From assembly GCA_027073795.1 (NCBI GenBank), contig JALTEW010000215.1:1-23245 (forward strand): 23,245 nucleotides of DNA. Direction: 5' to 3'. Source of the DNA: a bacterium. Lineage in GTDB: Bacteria; Desulfobacterota; S145-22. Positions 1 to 6,881 of the stretch are shown piece by piece. The notes below the pieces were generated by a model, which saw nothing but the letters and a program-made list of their open reading frames with translations, did no database searches and was not told the origin of the DNA. Position 1 is the first letter of the stretch. Each line of letters opens with the position of its first letter. A program made the position numbers and the translations under genes.

Positions 1-905
1 TCTTGAGGGGTCAGTTTTACGACTTTAATATGTTTCTTCTCTACCATCTTCCAGATTTTGTTTTTGTAGAGATCCGCATTCACCTTCCGGTTAACCTTGA
101 TGCAGACATCTGCTGCCTCCCTGAAAGCCTTTTTCTCGCTGGTACTCAGGGTATTCCAGAAATCGGGATTGACGATAATTACGCACTCCGTCAGGATGTG
201 GTGGGTGATGGTCACATACTTGTTGACTTCCGTAAATTTCATCAACACCGAGGTTAGAAAGGGATTGTCCTGTCCGTCGATCACACCTTGTTGCAGGGCA
301 TTGTAAACTTCCGGAAAGGGCATGGGAACAGGCTGCACGCCAAGCTGGCGGAAGGTGTCAAGATAAACAGGACTTTCCATCAGACGGATCTTCAGCCCCT
401 TAAGGTCGGAGGGCTTATGAATCGGGCGTTTGGAATTGGTCAGATCCCTGAACTCGTTTTCCGTCCATCCAATAGCAATGAATCCTTTTGGGGGAAAATA
501 GGAAAAGAACTTTTTCTGGAACTCCCTATCATCTAGAACCTTATAGGCGGTTTTTCTGTCTGGGAAGATGAAGGGCAGATCAATCAGCGCCGCCTGGGGC
601 ACAAAGTTTGAAAGGACCGCCGTCGTGATGGCCGCTACTTGCAGGGTTCCTGCCTGAACCTGTTCCGCCATAGAGCGCTCCCCGCCTAACTGTCCCATAG
701 GAAAGACCCTGATATCGATTTTACCGTTGGTTTTTTTCGCCACATACTCGGAAAAGGCAACGCACCCCTTGTGCTGCCCGTGGAATGGCGGTGCCACATG
801 GCCGAACTTGATAACGATTTTTTTGGCGTGAGCCTCGGGCACCAAACCTGTTAGCCCAAAGATGACAAAAATAGACAAAAATAAAAAGATGGCTGTGCGT
901 TTCAT
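1..905 (-). CDS. dctP: TRAP transporter solute-binding protein, DctP family (3' end outside window)
   Basis: Periplasmic receptor that captures a small organic acid and passes it to the TRAP membrane subunits. Read on the - strand, it begins with a Lys/Arg n-region, a hydrophobic core and a signal-peptidase site around EAHA/KK (residues 24-29). The mature part opens with IVIKFGHMAPPFHGQHKG and continues with family-typical stretches: GQLGGERSMAEQVQAGTL, LKGLKIRLMES with the conserved ligand-carboxylate Arg region, and NALQQGVIDGQDNP. About 301 residues are visible; the family usually runs 330-345, so only the C-terminal end is cut off by the window edge. The ATG at 905-903 has an AGGAGG six bases upstream. 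No dctQ or dctM gene is visible; they would lie further left if present. The ligand cannot be told from sequence. Confidence 0.93.
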   Translation of the reverse strand, partial: MKRTAIFLFLSIFVIFGLTGLVPEAHAKKIVIKFGHVAPPFHGQHKGCVAFSEYVAKKTNGKIDIRVFPMGQLGGERSMAEQVQAGTLQVAAITTAVLSNFVPQAALIDLPFIFPDRKTAYKVLDDREFQKKFFSYFPPKGFIAIGWTENEFRDLTNSKRPIHKPSDLKGLKIRLMESPVYLDTFRQLGVQPVPMPFPEVYNALQQGVIDGQDNPFLTSVLMKFTEVNKYVTITHHILTECVIIVNPDFWNTLSTSEKKAFREAADVCIKVNRKVNADLYKNKIWKMVEKKHIKVVKLTPQ

Positions 906-1004
906 ATGGTTCCTCCTTTGAAGGTTTTTATGGGAGCAAGCATTGCCTCGTCACTTGGTTAAGGTTTGCCACCTCCTTTCCGCTTTTTACCCTTAGATAA
1001 TGAG

Positions 1005-1034
1005 TATTTAGCACAAACGAAATTATCAAGTCAA
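1005..1034 (-). promoter_or_regulatory. Candidate sigma70-type promoter for the TRAP receptor gene
   Basis: Read on the - strand, TTGACT (1034-1029) is followed after 18 bases by TAAATA (1010-1005). The -35 is good and the -10 matches 4 of 6. It would give a leader of about 90 nt. The leader carries an extra AAGGAGGT near 970-980 with no matching start codon. Confidence 0.35.
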
Positions 1035-1068
1035 GGAAGGTGAATAATAAACCTTTCTCGGTTTTTAG

Positions 1069-1095
1069 GGTCTTTTAAACAAACGGTCTTTTAAA
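1069..1095. repeat. Two direct copies of GGTCTTTTAAA, 16-bp period
   Basis: GGTCTTTTAAA occurs at 1069-1079 and again at 1085-1095, in the divergent control region between the TRAP receptor and the repeat-protein gene. The 16-bp period is about one and a half helical turns. It could be a tandem operator or chance; no regulator is identified. Confidence 0.4.
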
Positions 1096-1147
1096 TCCGT
1101 GGAATGCATGGTATAAGAAAATCCTGTGCTTTGAAAGGAGGTTAAGA

Positions 1148-1615
1148 ATGGGGAATAAAGTGAAATTAAAGGTCTTTTTCGTTATCTTTGCAGCCGTTTT
1201 ATTCTTACTAACTGCTCAGCCCCTCCTGGCTCAGCCAGGGACTCCCCCACCCCCGGGAAAGGTGTGGGTCAAGGTTGATACTGGCTGGATTCTGGTTTCA
1301 GCTCCCCCGGCGGATGCCCCTTTTATCTGGGTTGTGAACCACTGGGAAAGAATCGTGGAGATCCCTCCTGGGAAGGAATGGGTCCCGCCGCACTGGGGAG
1401 CAAATGGCTGGGTCCCCGGGCACTGGCGTGCCGTTGTTTATCCTTATAAAGGGGCCGCGTGGGTTCCCGGACACTGGGGACTTAAAGGTCATTGGGTTCC
1501 TGGTCACTGGAAGGCAGGCCCGGGTCCAAGGCTGCATCCTCGCCGCCCCTACCGTGTATGGGTTCCGGGGCACCGGGGTCCCAGAGGCAGGTGGATTCAC
1601 GGCCATTGGCGTTAG
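1148..1615 (+). CDS. Secreted W-x-x-x-H-W (YXWGXW-type) repeat protein
   Basis: 155-residue exported protein of unknown function. A Lys-rich start and hydrophobic core (residues 9-28) with a likely cut after LLA form a signal peptide; a Pro-rich stretch (PGTPPPPG) follows. The rest consists of seven W-x-x-x-H-W units at about residues 61, 78, 88, 105, 116, 138 and 149, most reading WVPGHW; the sixth ends in Arg instead of Trp. Such tryptophan/glycine/histidine repeats are known from small Gram-negative envelope proteins (the YXWGXW repeat family), for which no biochemical role is established. The ATG follows AAAGGAGG with good spacing. The transglycosylase gene begins 65 bp downstream on the same strand, in keeping with an envelope role. 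The regular histidines could bind metal or heme, which is inference only. Confidence 0.8.
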   Translation: MGNKVKLKVFFVIFAAVLFLLTAQPLLAQPGTPPPPGKVWVKVDTGWILVSAPPADAPFIWVVNHWERIVEIPPGKEWVPPHWGANGWVPGHWRAVVYPYKGAAWVPGHWGLKGHWVPGHWKAGPGPRLHPRRPYRVWVPGHRGPRGRWIHGHWR

Positions 1616-1680
1616 GCGGAAGTCCTTCATAAAATTTAGAAGGAGGGGGGATGACTTGACACGGGCGTTTAACAACATTT

Positions 1681-2565
1681 ATGGTGGATAAAAGGCATGC
1701 TTATCTGATAATCGCCTGCACCTTCCTTCTTTTCCTTTTAATGGGATTTGAGGGGCGTCAGGGCTTTTCTCCTGGAGCGATTCGTGTTCCCGAATCTCTT
1801 AAGCAGGCACTTCTTAAAAACGGAGTTTCCAAAGAAACCGTGCAGCGATACCTTACCCTCTCCGCTGTTTCAGTAGACCCGAAGGTTATCCTGAAAAACG
1901 TCAGCCACAGGGAAAGGGAGGAAGATTACAGGGCCTTTTTGTCAAAGAAAAGGATTGATAATGTGAGACAATTCCTCTATTATCACAAGCCCCTGTTCAA
2001 AGAGATCGAAAAATTTTATGGGGTTCCGAAAGAGGTGATTGTTGCTATCCTTCAGGTGGAATCCTCACTTGGGGAACATCAGGAAAAACATCTGGTTCTT
2101 GAAGTCTATACCTCTCTTGCCTCACTGATAGACCCCCAAATCCGTAAAAAGATAATTCAGGAGGCATCCAAAGCGGGGCTGGATACCCATTCCCTCAGAT
2201 TCAAACGTCAGATACGAAAGAAGGCAGCCTGGGGCCTGCGGGAGTTGACCTGTCTGCTTCGCCTGAGTGGGCAGGGTAAAGTTGATACAATTGATTTGAG
2301 GGGGTCGTGGGCAGGGGCTTTTGGGATGCCTCAGTTCATTCCTACAAGTTTTGAAAGATACGGAGTTGATTGGGATAAAGATGGAAAGACAAGGCTGGAC
2401 CGCCTCCCCGACGCGGCGGCTTCTGCCGCTAACTACCTCAAGGCGCACGGCTGGAAAGGCAGGATGAGCAGAAAGGAGGCTTTGACCGTTATAAGAAAAT
2501 ACAATCACAGCCAACCCTACGCTGAAACCATCCTAAAAATTTCAAAAAGACTCACAAAAATGTAG
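1681..2565 (+). CDS. mltB: Lytic murein transglycosylase, MltB type
   Basis: Cleaves the MurNAc-GlcNAc bond of peptidoglycan with formation of 1,6-anhydro ends. A hydrophobic N-terminal segment (about residues 8-23) exports or anchors the protein; no lipobox Cys is visible, so it is closer to a soluble or membrane-anchored form than to the E. coli lipoprotein. The catalytic glutamate sits in VAILQVESSLGEH (about residues 120-132). The MltB signatures GSWAGAFGMPQFIPTSF and the Asp-rich YGVDWDKDGK follow, then DAAASAANYL and KYNHSQPYAETIL. The 294-residue length fits the family. The start is uncertain: the ATG at 1681 has no Shine-Dalgarno sequence, whereas AGGAGG at 1641-1646 serves an in-frame ATG at 1651 that is separated from this frame by a TGA at 1657-1659. 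The stop codon directly abuts the 3' end of the tRNA on the other strand. Confidence 0.9.
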   Translation: MVDKRHAYLIIACTFLLFLLMGFEGRQGFSPGAIRVPESLKQALLKNGVSKETVQRYLTLSAVSVDPKVILKNVSHREREEDYRAFLSKKRIDNVRQFLYYHKPLFKEIEKFYGVPKEVIVAILQVESSLGEHQEKHLVLEVYTSLASLIDPQIRKKIIQEASKAGLDTHSLRFKRQIRKKAAWGLRELTCLLRLSGQGKVDTIDLRGSWAGAFGMPQFIPTSFERYGVDWDKDGKTRLDRLPDAAASAANYLKAHGWKGRMSRKEALTVIRKYNHSQPYAETILKISKRLTKM

Positions 2566-2641
2566 TGGAGCGGGCAACGGGACTCGAACCCGCGACCCCA
2601 AGCTTGGGAAGCTTGTGCTCTACCAACTGAGCTATGCCCGC
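2566..2641 (-). tRNA. tRNA-Gly (anticodon CCC)
   Basis: The complementary strand folds into a complete cloverleaf: acceptor stem GCGGGCA/TGCCCGC, D-stem GCTC/GAGC, anticodon stem CAAGC/GCTTG with loop TTCCCAA, variable loop GGGTC, T-stem GCGGG/CCCGT with loop TTCGAGT, discriminator T and an encoded CCA. Loop positions 34-36 read CCC, which decodes GGG glycine codons; U73 is usual for bacterial tRNA-Gly. There are no bases between its 3' CCA and the stop codon of the convergent transglycosylase gene. Confidence 0.97.
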
Positions 2642-2657
2642 CTGCAAGATCCGTTGA

Positions 2658-2686
2658 CTTATATCATCCAATTGTTTAAAAGTCAA
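2658..2686 (-). promoter_or_regulatory. Promoter of tRNA-Gly
   Basis: On the - strand, TTGACT (2686-2681) and TATAAG (2663-2658) are separated by exactly 17 bases. The predicted start lies about 10 bases before the tRNA 5' end. Both boxes match the sigma70 consensus in 5 of 6 positions. Confidence 0.7.
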
Positions 2687-2756
2687 TGAGATTTACCGGC
2701 GCTTAACCAAACATGAAAACATATTGGGAGAAGGAAATAAGACTGGGAGAAAAGCC

Positions 2757-4043
2757 ATGCCTCATGCGAAGGTGAAGATTAGTCGCGCACTTGCCCCCGT
2801 GGGGATATGTGTCACCCTGTCAGAACAGTTCATGGGCGACGACAACCCACTGGGAATCCTGACAAATGCGGCTGTTCTCATCAAGGACGAGTCGATTGTG
2901 TGGGTAGGAAAGCAGGATGATGTCCCCTCCAACTTTGATCTTTCAGCAGCAGACATCCAGGACATTTCCGGTCAAACGGTTTTTCCGGGTTTCATCGATG
3001 CCCATACCCACCTCGTCTTCGCGGGAAGCCGTGCCAGTGAATTTGATTTGAGGGTTCAGGGGGCCTCTTATCTTGAAATCCTTGCCAGGGGAGGAGGTAT
3101 CCAGGCGACGGTTCGAGCAACAAAAGAGTCCTCGTTTGATGAGCTGTATGATCTGGGGATACACCGTCTCGATGTACTGTTACGGGAAGGGGTCACCACA
3201 GTCGAGGCGAAAAGCGGGTATGGACTCAGCGTGGAGGGTGAAATCCGCCTTTTGGAGGTGATCCAGGCCCTGAACCGCGATCATTCAATTGATGTTGTTC
3301 CCACCTTCCTGGGAGCCCACACTATCCCCGAGGCGTACAAGTCCAGGCCGCAGGATTATGTGCGCCTTGTAATTCAGGACATGATTCCGGAGGTGGCACG
3401 GAGAGAGTTAGCGGAATTTTGTGATGTTTTCTGTGAGGAAGGGGCCTTTGACGTGGAAGCAAGCCGTAAGATTTTAAATGCTGCCCGCCAGCATGGATTG
3501 AGATTGAAGGTCCATGCAGACCAATTGAAGGCATCAGGGGGTGGAAGCCTTGCCGCCGATCTTAAAGCAACGTCTGCTGAACACCTTGAATATCTCCCGG
3601 AAGAGATCGTTCCACGGTTCAAGGAGGCAGGTACAGTAGCGGTTCTCCTTCCCGTAGCCGCACAGTATCTCCTGATGCAAAAAACCCCGCCGGTAAAAGC
3701 CTTTCTATCGTATGACGTTCCCGTTGCCATTGCCACAGATTTCAACCCGGGTTCAGCACCTTGTCTTTCCCTCCTTACCAGTATGACCATTGGGGCAACC
3801 CTGTACCATGTCACGACGGATATTGTGATTAAAGGCGTAACAATTCACGCCGCCAAAGCCATTGGGAGGGAAAAGAAGATAGGGAGAATCGAAAAGGGCT
3901 TTCAGGCCGATTTATCGGTTTTTCCGATCAATGAGTATCGCCTTGTCGTTACATCGTTTGGAGGTGTTTTGCCTCACCGGGTGATGAAACGGGGGCGGTG
4001 GGTGTTTGTGTCACCTAATTGTGACCCCGTTATGGCAGCGTGA
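2757..4043 (+). CDS. hutI: Imidazolonepropionase
   Basis: Cytoplasmic amidohydrolase that opens 4-imidazolone-5-propanoate to N-formimino-L-glutamate, the third step of histidine degradation. Metal-binding HxH lies in GFIDAHTHLVFAG (about residues 75-87). Family signatures include EAKSGYGLS, FLGAHTIP, LKVHADQ (metal His), SAEHLEY and ATDFNPGSAP (metal Asp and substrate loop). The 428-residue length is close to the family norm of about 410-420. I chose the ATG at 2757, preceded by GGGAG; a TTG at 2724 would add eleven residues without family support. No other hut gene (hutH, hutU, ftcD) is visible, so the rest of the pathway must be elsewhere or absent. The nitrilase-family gene follows after 28 bp and may be co-transcribed. 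Confidence 0.95.
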   Translation: MPHAKVKISRALAPVGICVTLSEQFMGDDNPLGILTNAAVLIKDESIVWVGKQDDVPSNFDLSAADIQDISGQTVFPGFIDAHTHLVFAGSRASEFDLRVQGASYLEILARGGGIQATVRATKESSFDELYDLGIHRLDVLLREGVTTVEAKSGYGLSVEGEIRLLEVIQALNRDHSIDVVPTFLGAHTIPEAYKSRPQDYVRLVIQDMIPEVARRELAEFCDVFCEEGAFDVEASRKILNAARQHGLRLKVHADQLKASGGGSLAADLKATSAEHLEYLPEEIVPRFKEAGTVAVLLPVAAQYLLMQKTPPVKAFLSYDVPVAIATDFNPGSAPCLSLLTSMTIGATLYHVTTDIVIKGVTIHAAKAIGREKKIGRIEKGFQADLSVFPINEYRLVVTSFGGVLPHRVMKRGRWVFVSPNCDPVMAA

Positions 4044-4071
4044 CGCACAACAACCATGGAAAGGGGTGTTT

Positions 4072-4965
4072 ATGAAAAAATTTATCACGGCAGGCGTCCA
4101 GATTGCTCCTGTATTGAACGATATACAGGCCACCGTTGAGAAATGTCTTGTCTATCTGGAAACAGCGGTCAGGGAATACCATGCTGAGCTGATTGTCTTT
4201 CCTGAAACCATTACCACGGGGTTTGATCCAGGTGTTTCGGCAAAGGAATTGTATGAGAAGGTTGATAAGATTCCGGGAAAGCTTACCTCTCCCATCCAGA
4301 AGACAGCCAAAGGCCTGAAGGTCCATGTCGTCTGGCCCACCTATTCCCGGGGAGAAGTCTCAGGCAAGGTCTACAATTCAGCGGTTTTGATCAGCGATGA
4401 AGGAGAAATCGTGGGGGAATATCACAAAACCCACCCCTTTCCAAGCGAACGAACAGGCGGGGGTGGATGGACGACGCCGGGGAATGAAATAAGGTGTTTC
4501 AATACCTCTCTCGGGAAAATTGGCATCATGATCTGTTATGATGGTGATTTTCCCGAGGTCGCGCGTGTCCTTGCCATCCAAGGGGCAGAGGTTATCGCGC
4601 GCCCTTCAGCCCTTTTGCGGAGTTTCGACATCTGGAAGCTGACAAACCGGGCCCGCGCCTATGATAACCATGTTTATGTTGTGGGGGTCAACATCGTGGG
4701 AAGCGACGCCGGGGGAAACTATTACTTTGGGCACAGCATGATCGTGAGCCCCATCGCCCATCGCCTCGCGCAGGCCAGAGGGACAGAAGAAATCATCTAC
4801 GCGGAGCTGGACCCGGATCCCATCAAATACGTGAGTTGGGGAACTAAATCTCCCATGATCTTTGATCATCTTCAGGATAGGAATGTAGCCCTTTACAAGG
4901 ATATTCTCAAGGAAGCTGAAAGCCCCTTTGAGCCCACCCGAAGAATACCCTATAAAAAGAACTGA
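4072..4965 (+). CDS. Carbon-nitrogen hydrolase (nitrilase/amidase superfamily)
   Basis: Hydrolyses a carbon-nitrogen bond of an amide, carbamoyl compound or nitrile. The Glu-Lys-Cys catalytic triad is complete: E45 in IVFPET, K119 in EYHKTHPF and C155 in IMICYDGDFPE. The 298-residue length is normal for a single-domain member. The ATG at 4072 follows AAGGGG at suitable spacing and begins the usual first beta strand (FITAGVQIAP); upstream in-frame sequence belongs to the end of hutI. The Cys context, with Asp following ICYD, occurs in aliphatic amidase and N-carbamoyl-type branches, but the substrate cannot be fixed from sequence. Its position just after hutI hints at amide or formimino nitrogen metabolism; this is inference. 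It is followed by the promoter of the oxidative-stress island. Confidence 0.9.
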   Translation: MKKFITAGVQIAPVLNDIQATVEKCLVYLETAVREYHAELIVFPETITTGFDPGVSAKELYEKVDKIPGKLTSPIQKTAKGLKVHVVWPTYSRGEVSGKVYNSAVLISDEGEIVGEYHKTHPFPSERTGGGGWTTPGNEIRCFNTSLGKIGIMICYDGDFPEVARVLAIQGAEVIARPSALLRSFDIWKLTNRARAYDNHVYVVGVNIVGSDAGGNYYFGHSMIVSPIAHRLAQARGTEEIIYAELDPDPIKYVSWGTKSPMIFDHLQDRNVALYKDILKEAESPFEPTRRIPYKKN

Positions 4966-5040
4966 AAGGTGAAGTGCAAGGGAAAAACTTTTTAATCCCT
5001 TATGGGCAGAGAGTTTTTTTGCATTTTTCCTGAAAAGCCC

Positions 5041-5075
5041 TTGACAAGCGAAATATTTTTGTTATTATTAATAAT
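5041..5075 (+). promoter_or_regulatory. Promoter of the oxidative-stress island with overlapping AT palindrome
   Basis: A perfect -35 TTGACA (5041-5046), a 16-base spacer and a -10 TATTAT (5063-5068). The -10 overlaps a perfect 12-bp palindrome ATTATTAATAAT (5064-5075). AT-rich dyads over the -10 are typical Fur/PerR operators, and the next gene is a Fur-family regulator, so autorepression is likely. The predicted leader is about 27 nt. Confidence 0.65.
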
Positions 5076-5102
5076 GATATGCGATAGCAAAGGAGAATAG
5101 AA

Positions 5103-5771
5103 ATAGATAAAAATTTCCGGATCCCACAAAAAATCACGAGAAAGACGGTTCAGAAAAAGGCGGTCATGCAGGTGCTGAAAGAGGCCAAACGACACCTCAC
5201 GGCAGACGAAGTCTATGATATCGTCAAGAAGCGCGTTTCGCATATCAGCCTGGGAACTGTTTATAGGAACCTGGAAATGCTGGTTGAGACGGGGCAGGCT
5301 TCAAAGATTGACCTGGGAGAAGGCAAGAGACGTTTTGACTCACGTACAGATCGACATCACCACTTCAGGTGCCTTCGTTGTGGGCGTGTTTATAATGTTC
5401 CTTATTTTCCCTTGGATGATATCAAGTCTAAGGTCTTAAAGGGAGCGACTTTCAAGATTACGGATATGCAAGTCGTTCTCGAGGGAATCTGTGAAACGTG
5501 TTTAGAAAAGGAGAAAGGGGGAAAGAGAAAAAAATTGTCAGAGAAGGGATTGGATGAAACGCAGAAAAACGTGCTTCAGGTTCTGTCGCGGCTTGAAAAA
5601 CCTGCCGGGAACAGGGAAATTGCGCAGGCGGCCGGGCTGGACGGAAAGGAGGTCACCAAGACCCTCAAGGCCCTGAAATCAAAGGGCCTGGTGAACAGCC
5701 CGGTGAGGTGCAAATATGCTGCAACCAAGTCAGGAAAATTGGAAGCCTTAAATAATTTAAAAAGGAGATAG
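5103..5771 (+). CDS. perR: PerR-like Fur-family regulator with extra C-terminal winged helix
   Basis: Peroxide- or metal-sensing repressor. The DNA-binding domain includes LTADEVYDIVKKR and ISLGTVYRNLEMLVETG. The dimerisation/metal part has RRFD, the HHHF cluster, and two Zn-type CxxC pairs (CLRC and CETC). After about residue 140 a second domain follows, not part of ordinary Fur/PerR proteins (140-150 residues): TQKNVLQVLSRLEKPAGNRE and the recognition-helix-like GKEVTKTLKALKSKGLV resemble a winged helix. The first conventional start, ATG 5166, lies inside the first Fur helix. The frame is open and family-like upstream (FRIPQKITRKTVQKKAV), and AAGGAG at 5090-5095 sits seven bases before ATA 5103, used here as the probable non-standard start (222 residues). 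If ATA is not used, the protein starts at 5166 (201 residues). Heads the island; rubrerythrin starts four bases after its stop. Confidence 0.9.
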   Translation: MDKNFRIPQKITRKTVQKKAVMQVLKEAKRHLTADEVYDIVKKRVSHISLGTVYRNLEMLVETGQASKIDLGEGKRRFDSRTDRHHHFRCLRCGRVYNVPYFPLDDIKSKVLKGATFKITDMQVVLEGICETCLEKEKGGKRKKLSEKGLDETQKNVLQVLSRLEKPAGNREIAQAAGLDGKEVTKTLKALKSKGLVNSPVRCKYAATKSGKLEALNNLKRR

Positions 5772-5775
5772 AAAT

Positions 5776-6351
5776 ATGGATCGAGTAAAGGGAACGGAAA
5801 CGGAAAAGAATTTACTGAAGGCCTTTGCCGGGGAATCCCAGGCGAGAAATCGCTACACCTATTTTAGGTCCCAGGCGAAGAAGGAAGGGTATGAGCAAAT
5901 CGCTGCCATCTTCGAAGAGACAGCAAACCAGGAAAAGGAACACGCCAAAAGGCTCTTCAAGTTTCTGGAGGGGGGCGAGGTTGAAATAACAGCAAGTTTC
6001 CCCGCCGGCGTGATTGGAACCACGCTTGAAAACCTGAGGGCGGCCGCGGCGGGTGAACACTATGAACATGCAGAGATGTACCCGGAATTCGCGGACGTGG
6101 CGGAAAGGGAAGGCTTCAATGATATCGCTTCGGTTTTCAGGGCCATTGCTGTGGCCGAGAAGCAGCATGAAGCCCGCTACCTTGCCCTTGCGGAAAACAT
6201 TGAGAAGAACAGGGTTTTCAAACGTGAGGAGAAAGTCGTGTGGCGCTGCCGGAACTGTGGATTTATCTTTGAAGGTTTTGAGGCCCCCAAGGCCTGCCCC
6301 GCCTGCGCCCATCCCCAGGCCTACTTTGAGCTCCTGGGAGAAAACTACTGA
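5776..6351 (+). CDS. rbr: Rubrerythrin
   Basis: Cytoplasmic non-heme diiron peroxidase that reduces H2O2 to water with electrons from rubredoxin or a similar carrier. The four-helix diiron domain (residues 1-145) shows ligands at E20 (AGESQARNRY), E53 and H56 (EKEH), E94/E97 (GEHYEH) and E128/H131 (EKQHEARY). The C-terminal rubredoxin-like domain binds one Fe through C158/C161 (CRNC) and C174/C177 (CPAC). The length of 191 is standard. An AAAGGAG lies just before the ATG, overlapping the end of perR, so translation is probably coupled. Rubrerythrin controlled by an adjacent perR is a well-known arrangement in anaerobes. Confidence 0.97.
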   Translation: MDRVKGTETEKNLLKAFAGESQARNRYTYFRSQAKKEGYEQIAAIFEETANQEKEHAKRLFKFLEGGEVEITASFPAGVIGTTLENLRAAAAGEHYEHAEMYPEFADVAEREGFNDIASVFRAIAVAEKQHEARYLALAENIEKNRVFKREEKVVWRCRNCGFIFEGFEAPKACPACAHPQAYFELLGENY

Positions 6352-6416
6352 GATGTTTAAGGAGCCATCAATGTTAACCATTCAAACTAATTAAATTAAC
6401 TTAAGGAGGGTTTGAT

Positions 6417-6791
6417 ATGACGGAAAAACTGCAGATTTGGAAGTGTGAAGTGTGTGGAAACATCGTGGAAATGGTTCATGAGGGAAAAGGGGAGCTTGTC
6501 TGCTGCGAGAAGCCGATGAAGCTTTACGCTGAAAACACAGTAGATGCTGCTAAGGAAAAACATGTGCCCGTGGTCGAGGCTTCCGGAGGGACCATCAAGG
6601 TCACGGTAGGAAGCGTGGCCCACCCCATGGAGGAGAAACATTATATAGAGTGGATCGAGGTTATCGCGGATGGCAAGGCCTATCGCCAGTTTCTGAAGGC
6701 GGGAGAAGCCCCGGAGGCAACTTTTAACCTGAGCGCCGACGGCTTTACGGTTCGGGCCTACTGTAACCTGCACGGACTCTGGAGGGCATAA
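6417..6791 (+). CDS. dfx: Desulfoferrodoxin (2Fe superoxide reductase)
   Basis: Reduces superoxide to H2O2 without making O2. The N-terminal desulforedoxin domain (residues 1-36) has the FeS4 centre cysteines C10, C13, C29 and C30 (CEVC and CC). The C-terminal domain carries the catalytic Fe(His4Cys) centre: H49 in EKHVP with the conserved Lys48, H69, H75, C116 and H119 (CNLH). All ligands are present, and the 124-residue length is typical. The start follows AAGGAGGG. Its H2O2 product would be handled by the neighbouring rubrerythrin and peroxiredoxin. Likely electron donor is rubredoxin (gene at 11366). Confidence 0.97.
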   Translation: MTEKLQIWKCEVCGNIVEMVHEGKGELVCCEKPMKLYAENTVDAAKEKHVPVVEASGGTIKVTVGSVAHPMEEKHYIEWIEVIADGKAYRQFLKAGEAPEATFNLSADGFTVRAYCNLHGLWRA

Positions 6792-6794
6792 GCC

Positions 6795-6860
6795 ATGTTG
6801 ATTAAAAACATGGAGAAAGCCTTGAATAACCAGGATAAGAAGGGGACTATCACCACTTAA
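6795..6860 (+). pseudogene. Probable remnant of a ferritin gene (first 13 codons)
   Basis: A 21-codon reading frame opens MLIKNMEKALNNQ, which closely resembles the start of bacterial ferritins (typically ML-x-K-x-MEKALN-D/E-Q, then I/VNAELYSxYLY). The match stops after Gln13 and eight unrelated codons lead to a stop. GGAGGG (6781-6786), overlapping the end of dfx, gives it a good ribosome site. It looks like an internal deletion of a ferritin gene between dfx and flavodoxin. The resemblance is short, so chance or a real small peptide remain possible. Confidence 0.4.
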
Positions 6861-6881
6861 AAAATACTGAGGAGGCAATAA

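Noticed and set aside
968..985. Extra Shine-Dalgarno-like AAGGAGGT (- strand) in the TRAP gene leader, possible leader peptide
   Set aside because: No start codon lies at a proper distance; the nearest GTG gives only eight codons and is about 15 bases away.
1657..1659. TGA near the start of the transglycosylase as a selenocysteine codon
   Set aside because: It falls at codon 3 before the signal sequence, no family Cys is expected there, and no SECIS-like hairpin with a short bulged stem follows.
1298..1678. 126-codon - strand frame opposite the W-x-x-x-H-W repeat gene
   Set aside because: A Pro/Arg-rich mirror of the repetitive gene; it has no ribosome site and the + strand frame has a signal peptide and repeats.
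4978..5018. Terminator after the nitrilase-family gene
   Set aside because: AAGGGA/TCCCTT forms a weak stem with a large AT loop and the T-run lies too far downstream to be paired with it.
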